Assembly: GCF_004340205.1 (NCBI RefSeq)
Contig: NZ_SLWB01000020.1
Location: 1 to 45,724, forward strand
DNA from: Acetobacteroides hydrogenigenes
GTDB lineage: Bacteria > Bacteroidota > Bacteroidia > Bacteroidales > ZOR0009
Length of the DNA stretch: 45,724 bases
Reading direction: 5' to 3'
The translations under genes and the position numbers were made by a program. This document shows, one piece after another, positions 41,154 through 45,724 of this stretch (position 1 is its first letter; every line of letters starts with the position of its first letter). Under the pieces are notes generated by a model. It had not been told where the DNA came from. It saw nothing but the letters and a program-made list of their open reading frames with translations, and made no database searches.

Positions 41154-41705
41154 CTACTCCACCCTTCGTAGAATAGCTCTTATTGGAACAGACCAACCCT
41201 CTGACAAGGGAGGTGAGATAGGTTTTCCATCTATAGTAAGTGAGAGATGGTCTACGTAAGGTCGAATTTTCCACTCTAACTGCCCATTTCTTATTGCTAT
41301 CTTACCATATGTCACTTTACCCTTTAACGGATCCTTAAAGAATACACCTAATGAAACTGAGTCGGGAATCCCGCTTTTGTAGTTGGACGCAGATATAGGT
41401 TGCTTACTGTTGCTGTTAAATACCGTATCCTGTGGAAGGTCTAGACAGCCGTGCACAATCTCACCATGAAGGGTATACTCATAGGTGCCGCAAATTGCTT
41501 CAACGTCGTATTCGTAGAATACCTCTCGACACTTGTATAGCTTCAAGGTAAAGCAGCTGGTGTCCGTTTTGGCTTGCCAGGTGCCAACGTAGCGGCCCAC
41601 CGCACCTTCCTGCTTGTAGTATCGGAATGGCTGCTGACCGAAGCACGCCAGCGTGCTTGCCACTAGAAAACCACCTAGCAGCAGCTTCAGAGCTTTTTCT
41701 ATCAT
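41154..41705 (-). CDS. Small secreted protein, duplicate copy A (putative immunity-type)
   Basis: A 183-residue protein with a signal peptide (MIEKALKLLLGGFLVASTLA, Cys21 could be lipidated) and a beta-rich body with GTWQAKTDTSCFTLKLYKC, resembling DUF6705-type Bacteroidota proteins; that name is from memory. Residues 1-56 and the last 29 (SLTIDGKPISPPLSEGWSVP...) are identical to copy B at 42001-42555, while the middle 98 residues are only about 60% identical. It follows a fragment of the JAMM-protein C-terminus with the same 16-base spacing as in the intact pair. It may be an immunity or partner protein with its own specificity; that is inference. Confidence 0.8.
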   Translation of the reverse strand: MIEKALKLLLGGFLVASTLACFGQQPFRYYKQEGAVGRYVGTWQAKTDTSCFTLKLYKCREVFYEYDVEAICGTYEYTLHGEIVHGCLDLPQDTVFNSNSKQPISASNYKSGIPDSVSLGVFFKDPLKGKVTYGKIAIRNGQLEWKIRPYVDHLSLTIDGKPISPPLSEGWSVPIRAILRRVE

Positions 41706-41721
41706 AGGGTTCGTATTATGG

Positions 41722-41850
41722 CTAGCATTTTATGTTTATGGGGTTTCCCAGCCCATCTCTGGTTAGCGGGTCGTAATCGTCGTCAGCTATTTTGGTAAAG
41801 AGCATCAGTCCGGCGTTATCTATGAATTGTAAAAATTTTGTTTCCAGCTC
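41722..41850 (-). pseudogene. Orphan C-terminal fragment of the ferredoxin-JAMM lipoprotein gene
   Basis: Encodes the last 42-43 residues of the 42572-44191 protein ([20 protein letters not shown] to NPINIKC) with one Ala-for-Thr change. The open frame continues upstream to 41907 with unrelated sequence (MRADYCFLPLTWFEN...). It lacks ferredoxin and JAMM domains and a secretion signal, so it is a remnant of the duplication. Confidence 0.85.
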
Positions 41851-41957
41851 ACGAATGCATATGTTTTCAAACCATGTCAGGGGTAAAAAGCAATAATCAG
41901 CCCTCACCGAGTAGTGCAGCTGATTCTGTTTGGTGCAGGCTCTTGCCAGTTAAGATG

Positions 41958-41988
41958 TGTTAGGACGAGGCTGTGCCTCGTCCTAACA
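41958..41988. repeat. Perfect 14-bp hairpin at the duplication junction
   Basis: TGTTAGGACGAGGC-TGT-GCCTCGTCCTAACA, a perfect inverted repeat with a 3-base loop. It ends two bases before copy B of the duplication starts and has no strong T-tract. It may be a REP-like element or the terminator of the upstream gene pair. Confidence 0.8.
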
Positions 41989-41990
41989 GA

Positions 41991-42700
41991 GAAACCTTAG
42001 CTACTCCACCCTTCGTAGGATAGCTCTTATTGGAACAGACCAACCCTCTGACAAGGGAGGTGAGATAGGTTTTCCATCTATAGTAAGCGAATGATGGTCA
42101 CTGTAATGTCGAATTTGCCATTCCAAAAAACCATTACTTATGGTAATTCGTCCAAAAGTACTTTTATTCTTTAGCCAATCTCTAAAAGATAATACTAATG
42201 AAACGGAATCGGGTATTCCTGTTTGGTAGTTGGCCGCAGTAATAGGCAAGCGCTTGCTAAACCATTTACAAACGGTATCCTGCTGAAGGTTTAGGCAGCT
42301 GTACACCAGCTTGCCGTTAAGGGTGTACTCGTAGGTGCCGCCAACCCCTTCAACATCGTAGTCATCATAAACCACACGGCACTTAAAGAGCTTCAGGGTA
42401 AAGCAGCTGGTGTCCGTTTTGGCTTGCCAGGTGCCAACATAGCGACCCACCGCACCTTCCTGCTTGTAGTATCGGAATGGCTGCTGGCCGAAGCACGCCA
42501 GCGTGCTTGCCACTAGAAAACCACCTAGCAGCAGCTTCAGAGCTTTTTCTATCATTGGGTTCGTATTATGGCTAGCATTTTATGTTTATGGGGTTACCCA
42601 GCCCATCTCTAGTCAGCGGGTCGTAATCGTCGTCAGTTATTTTGGTAAAAAGCATCAGCCCAGCGTTATCTATGAATTGCAAAAATTTTGTTTCCAACTC
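41991..42700. repeat. Tandem duplication, copy B (710 bp)
   Basis: Partner of 41144-41850, three bases longer through one extra codon in the small gene. This copy is joined to the intact ferredoxin-JAMM gene and is probably the original. Confidence 0.92.
42001..42555 (-). CDS. Small secreted protein, copy B (partner of the ferredoxin-JAMM lipoprotein)
   Basis: A 184-residue protein with the same signal peptide, first 56 residues and last 29 residues as copy A, but a different middle (for example KCRVVYDDYDVEGVGGTYEY against KCREVFYEYDVEAICGTYEY). It starts 16 bases after the stop of the lipoprotein gene, so the two are cotranscribed and coexported. Pairing of a modular secreted protein with a small variable exported protein recalls effector/immunity pairs, but no such activity is shown by sequence alone. 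Confidence 0.82.
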   Translation of the reverse strand: MIEKALKLLLGGFLVASTLACFGQQPFRYYKQEGAVGRYVGTWQAKTDTSCFTLKLFKCRVVYDDYDVEGVGGTYEYTLNGKLVYSCLNLQQDTVCKWFSKRLPITAANYQTGIPDSVSLVLSFRDWLKNKSTFGRITISNGFLEWQIRHYSDHHSLTIDGKPISPPLSEGWSVPIRAILRRVE

Positions 42701-44191
42701 GTAGGAGTTTAGATCCCAAACTTGATTTTTAAAAGTTTCATTAAAAAACCCTTCCAACGCCCCATAGCCGTTTGTCAAACCCCAATTTTTCGCAAAAGCA
42801 GCAAATTTTCCACCATCAGCTATGCTTAGGAAGTAAACGGTATTGTATGATGTTGCAACACCATAATTAAAAGATGCAGGATCGGCATGTCCTGTCCTGT
42901 ATGCATCCCACATTACCTTAATATCACCTGCAGAAAATATAGCCCCACATTGGCTTGGATGGCTATGTATCATTGTTGCTACGTAGGTATTAAGAGACAT
43001 TCCCACAATACAATTATCCGCTAATCCAGTATACGGCGTACAGATACCTCTATTGTTTATTACAGTTCCAAATTCAACATTACTTGTTTTGGCATTTTGC
43101 AATAGTTCTTTAATATAAGTTGATAAGTTAGGTGTACTTGCAATTCTTGTTGCCATAGAACATGGATCGAAGGGTATGGGATTTGGTATAATAAAGGGAC
43201 CACCTGTTCCATTCGGTTCGTTAGTATCTGGATCTGGGTCGGGATTGGGATCGGTATTTGGATCAGGGTTGTATGGTCTTTCCCCAATTATCACCAGTTC
43301 ATCAATATCACCTGTCATTGGTATTGGCATAGTTTTGAAAAGTAACTCCTCCATATGGGTCTTTATGGAACAATCGCTTTTTGGGTAGGCTACATCAAGC
43401 AAAACAAATCCCATGCTTATTTGATCTCGATCGAGGTATTGTTGATCGCTTTGATCAACAGATCCCGAAACAAGCAAGCCGGCAGACGAAGGCTCGACGC
43501 CAGCACGCGAGCTGTACGGTAGCGATATTCCGTTCTCTTCAGCGGCATCCAGAATATACTGATCATCTCGGCAATCTATTTCATATGTACCCCATGGTAA
43601 AATAAGCGTAACCTTGTAAACCTTTGCCGACTTCAAATATTTCGCCTTATGCCAGCTTGGCTCGGACACCTTGGTGTCGTACGCTTGGTTGTCGGCAGAT
43701 GTGCTTCGAAACAGCAGGTTCCTCTGCTTCTGGTACGCTTCAATTTCCGAGAGCAGGGAGGCTCGTGTGGTACAGTTCCACATCGCGAAGATCGCTCGGG
43801 AGCGAAGCTCCCGTACTTTAGCTTCGTAGTCCGCAATGGCCGCATCCTCTTTGGTGCTCCAAAAGCGGCTGTCCTTATCTACCGTGTAGCGAACAATTTT
43901 TTCATGAAGCATGCTGTTGTGGGTCACTCTGAAGAAGTACTCGACGAGGCGGTCAATGTCCGCATCCGTTCGTTCAAGATCCTTGCTGGTTAGGTTCTCT
44001 GAAGTGCTTTTGAAGTCGGTGAGGGCTAGCATCCGATTTGCGGCAGCGAGCGACGAAAGATCTTGAAACAGCTGTTTTCTTGCTCGAATAGCTTCCTTCT
44101 CTTTGCTGTTTTCAGGCTCAATGCCCTCTTTATGACAGCCTACGAAAGCAATACCTACTAGCAGAAGTGCGAAAATGTGCTTTATTTTCAT
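42572..44191 (-). CDS. Lipoprotein with cysteine-less ferredoxin domain and C-terminal JAMM-motif domain
   Basis: A 539-residue lipoprotein (signal ...LVGIAFVGC, Cys19). Residues 25-190 are helical with no known domain. Residues 191-283 match a plant-type [2Fe-2S] ferredoxin almost throughout ([55 protein letters not shown]), yet all four cluster cysteines are replaced: Ser228, Glu233, Ser236, Asp266. A Pro/Asp-rich linker (about 307-332) leads to a C-terminal domain with [17 protein letters not shown], a full JAMM metalloprotease pattern (His409, His411, Ser420, Asp423; Glu373 possible). It is followed by the small secreted gene, and its 3' end is duplicated downstream. Confidence 0.85.
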   Translation of the reverse strand: MKIKHIFALLLVGIAFVGCHKEGIEPENSKEKEAIRARKQLFQDLSSLAAANRMLALTDFKSTSENLTSKDLERTDADIDRLVEYFFRVTHNSMLHEKIVRYTVDKDSRFWSTKEDAAIADYEAKVRELRSRAIFAMWNCTTRASLLSEIEAYQKQRNLLFRSTSADNQAYDTKVSEPSWHKAKYLKSAKVYKVTLILPWGTYEIDCRDDQYILDAAEENGISLPYSSRAGVEPSSAGLLVSGSVDQSDQQYLDRDQISMGFVLLDVAYPKSDCSIKTHMEELLFKTMPIPMTGDIDELVIIGERPYNPDPNTDPNPDPDPDTNEPNGTGGPFIIPNPIPFDPCSMATRIASTPNLSTYIKELLQNAKTSNVEFGTVINNRGICTPYTGLADNCIVGMSLNTYVATMIHSHPSQCGAIFSAGDIKVMWDAYRTGHADPASFNYGVATSYNTVYFLSIADGGKFAAFAKNWGLTNGYGALEGFFNETFKNQVWDLNSYELETKFLQFIDNAGLMLFTKITDDDYDPLTRDGLGNPINIKC

Positions 44192-44591
44192 GTGTTAAAA
44201 AAGATTTATTGCGCAAACATGAAGCATTTTTCACTGTGAAAAAAATTAAGATTGCTTGATAATAGTATATATTTTTTTATCGTAATCGCACATTTGCTTA
44301 ACATTGAAAGCCCAAACACAATCACGGTGGCCAAAGCTTTTAGCCATCGAATTCGCTTCGGTTACAGCATCGTCTACTTGTCCCCCAAACTTACCAATTC
44401 CGCCCCACCCTTCCCATCCCTTAACCGAAAAACCGCACCCAAACCCCTTCCACCCGCACTATAAGCCACATAGCAGAAAAAAGTTGCCGGTTGTAGCTAA
44501 TTTTTTCATCAAATATTTTTGGTTATTTAAGTTAATCCTATTAGCTTTAAGACGTTTTCAAAATATTTACAACCACAAACAATTAAGTATC
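44192..44591. other. Divergent intergenic region
   Basis: 400 bases between divergent genes. It contains the inverted repeat TTTTTCAC-TGTGAAAAA (about 44227-44243), which could be an operator for the lipoprotein gene, and a CATGTTTG box (one mismatch to TAnnTTTG) nearer its start on the - strand. An open + frame from 44304 has no plausible start or composition. Otherwise nothing recognisable. Confidence 0.5.
44518..44549 (+). promoter_or_regulatory. Candidate promoter of the GC-rich helical gene
   Basis: TTTG at 44518-44521, 20 bases, then TAGCTTTA at 44542-44549 (seven of eight TAnnTTTG positions), about 42 bases before ATG 44592. Confidence 0.5.
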
Positions 44592-45335
44592 ATGACAAGT
44601 ACCACAGAAACCGGCAACGCCAAGAACGTGGACAACGCCGAATTCCTAATCGCAATCATCGCCACATTTGGCACCAAGTACAACCCCAGCAACCCCGCCA
44701 TTGCCACTACGGCCCTGCAGGCGAAGGTAACCGCCGGCCGTAAGTCCATCAACGACGTAAGCCTTGCACAGGGAAACTTCTTCCAGGCCGCTTCCGCCCG
44801 CGAGGAGGCGTTTAAGGGGCTGCTACCGCTCACCACCCGAATCGTTAACACGCTGAAGGCCTCCACCACCTCCGAGAATATCGACGCCAACGCCACCACC
44901 ATTATCCGTAAGCTTAGGGGAAGCCGCGCCAAGCCCCTCCCCGAGCCCAAGCCCACCGCCCAGGGCGAGGTGGCCGTTAAGGCGGAAACCGTCTCGGTGT
45001 CGCACAAGAGCTTCGACAGCCTGACCGACAGCCTCGACGAGCTGGTGAACCTGCTGGCCACCACGCCCGAGTACGCGCCCAACGAGCCCGAGCTCAAGCT
45101 CGAAGCCGTTAGAGCCTACGCCACCGAGCTGCGCGCCAAGAACAACGCCGTGAACGCGGCCATTGCCGCCCTCGATGCCGCCCGCGCGGCCCGCAACCGC
45201 GAGCTCTACGAGCCCGACAAGGGGCTGGTTGATCTTTGCCTTACCGCCAAGCTCTACGTAAAGGCCATCTTCGGCCAGTCGAGCCCCGAGTACAAGCAGG
45301 TGGCCAAGGTAGAGTTTCAGAAGAATTTAATCTAA
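44592..45335 (+). CDS. GC-rich helical protein of unknown function (Bacteroidota-restricted type)
   Basis: A 247-residue soluble protein (MTSTTETGNAKNVDNAEFLI...FQKNLI), almost entirely helical with no signal peptide. Blocks such as ATFGTKYNPSNPAIATTALQ, NTLKASTTSENIDANATTII, SFDSLTDSLDELVNLLATTP and SPEYKQVAKVEFQ recall a family of hypothetical proteins I have seen in Bacteroidota, without known role. I chose ATG 44592; the frame is open to 44304 but that part is not protein-like. GC content near 60% and C-ending codons set it apart from neighbours and match the gene at 14370. It has its own promoter and terminator. Confidence 0.82.
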   Translation: MTSTTETGNAKNVDNAEFLIAIIATFGTKYNPSNPAIATTALQAKVTAGRKSINDVSLAQGNFFQAASAREEAFKGLLPLTTRIVNTLKASTTSENIDANATTIIRKLRGSRAKPLPEPKPTAQGEVAVKAETVSVSHKSFDSLTDSLDELVNLLATTPEYAPNEPELKLEAVRAYATELRAKNNAVNAAIAALDAARAARNRELYEPDKGLVDLCLTAKLYVKAIFGQSSPEYKQVAKVEFQKNLI

Positions 45336-45388
45336 TTCTTACCATAAAATACCAAGGTCTGGCGTGAGCCACACCTCCTTTCTGTAAG

Positions 45389-45427
45389 GGCGGAAGTCTA
45401 CTGTAAGGACTTCCGCCTATTTTTTTG
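45389..45427 (+). terminator. Terminator of the 247-residue gene
   Basis: GGCGGAAGTC / GACTTCCGCC, a 10-bp perfect stem with a 9-base loop, followed by TATTTTTTTG. Confidence 0.92.
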
Positions 45428-45724
45428 CAGATAAGGCTGCTGCAGCAATTGCCGTCAAAGCTACGTATGAAGGAATAAAATCGAAACGTAAAATAGATGC
45501 ACAACGAAAAGTCGGCATGGATTGGTAAAAAGAGTCGTAAGGCTATCCCGTAAACACCATGGCGAAGTTGAAGGCGCTAGCTGTCAAGCTAAGGATTTTT
45601 TTCAAAGCCTAATGCATAATCATGGCAGTTTATCCCCTTTTACCTTTAAGAAATGACAAAAGAAGGTGTTTGATTGTTCTTGAGGAAAAGAAGACCAAGA
45701 GGGAAATGAGTTTAATCCCCTAGG
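45428..45724. other. Right-edge region without a recognised gene
   Basis: About 300 bases. The only + strand frame with an ATG (45622) stops after 33 codons and has no context. Nothing else is recognisable; the next gene is probably beyond the window. Confidence 0.5.

Larger units (their letters stand above)
41144..41850. repeat. Tandem duplication, copy A (707 bp)
   Basis: Matches 41991-42700 from the shared GAAACCTTAGCTACTCC to the shared TTTGTTTCC-A/G-CTC. It includes a whole small secreted-protein gene and the last 43 codons of the ferredoxin-JAMM gene. Ends are nearly identical; the centre has diverged. Confidence 0.92.

Noticed and set aside
40978-41259. 93-codon + strand frame
   Set aside because: It runs antisense into the small secreted gene and has no support of its own.
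42572-44191. Idea that the lipoprotein is a redox ferredoxin
   Set aside because: All four cluster cysteines are absent, so it cannot hold a [2Fe-2S] centre in the normal way.
44304-44591. N-terminal extension of the 247-residue protein
   Set aside because: The 96 extra residues are Pro/His-rich and overlap the candidate promoter; ATG 44592 is a clean start.
45622-45723. 33-codon frame near the right edge
   Set aside because: Too short, no promoter or family match, and it stops at the window end.
1-45724. CRISPR arrays, insertion sequences, prophage, plasmid origin
   Set aside because: I saw no regularly spaced identical repeats with unique spacers, no transposase or integrase, and no phage structural gene. 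The 21-bp array is degenerate, contiguous and in frame.

Overview
The window is from a member of the Bacteroidota, most likely Bacteroidales or a relative. It carries the type IX secretion/gliding genes gldKLMN. Many promoters match the phylum-specific -7 element TAnnTTTG, often with a TTG/TTTG element about 19-20 bases upstream, and Shine-Dalgarno sequences are almost absent. DUF4834, SiaB/SiaC and NtrY-like proteins fit the same phylum. I cannot name the species. All annotation comes from reading the sequence; no database search was run.

Layout. 1-4466: T9SS core operon gldK (5' end cut by the window edge), gldL, gldM, gldN, closed by a strong bidirectional terminator. 4539-11769: housekeeping genes, namely a GDP-mannose pyrophosphorylase, an MlaE/MlaF lipid-transport pair, a DUF4834 protein, a large membrane-anchored protein of unknown role, uracil-DNA glycosylase, a MazG-like pyrophosphohydrolase and D-aminoacyl-tRNA deacylase. 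11913-19131: an SMP-30-like secreted protein, a helical-repeat protein, two tRNA-Gly genes (CCC and GCC) bracketing a GC-rich accessory gene with a degenerate 21-bp coding repeat, a nitroreductase, an EamA exporter, a YbhN-type membrane protein and a PurQ-like protein that has lost its catalytic residues. 19285-20337: a membrane-anchored endonuclease/exonuclease/phosphatase family protein.

20521-31644 is a tightly packed ten-gene cluster on the + strand: CheR, a degenerate CheR paralogue, a stand-alone CheB esterase domain, a GAF membrane protein, a GAF/PAS/PAS/PP2C phosphatase, a SiaB-type kinase, a SiaC-type phosphoprotein (Thr68), a TerB-like/ABCG fusion transporter, a lipoprotein and a small secreted protein. 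It joins a chemotaxis-type methylation pair to a Sia-type partner switch and an ABC transporter, with no receptor, CheA, CheW or diguanylate cyclase alongside. It is my leading candidate for an undescribed signalling system.

31701-36187: a DgkA-like protein with catalytic residues changed, a small basic protein, and the translation genes tsf, rpsB, rpsI, rplM on the - strand and rlmH on the + strand. 36162-39842: a giant orphan histidine kinase. 39874-40975: a degenerate ABC ATPase between two copies of a hairpin repeat. 41144-44191: a second candidate system, made of a lipoprotein that fuses a plant-type ferredoxin fold lacking all four cluster cysteines to a C-terminal JAMM-motif domain, followed by a small secreted protein. 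The end of the lipoprotein gene and the whole small gene are duplicated as a 0.7-kb unit with identical ends and a diverged middle, as in polymorphic effector/immunity loci. 44592-45335: a GC-rich helical protein with its own terminator.
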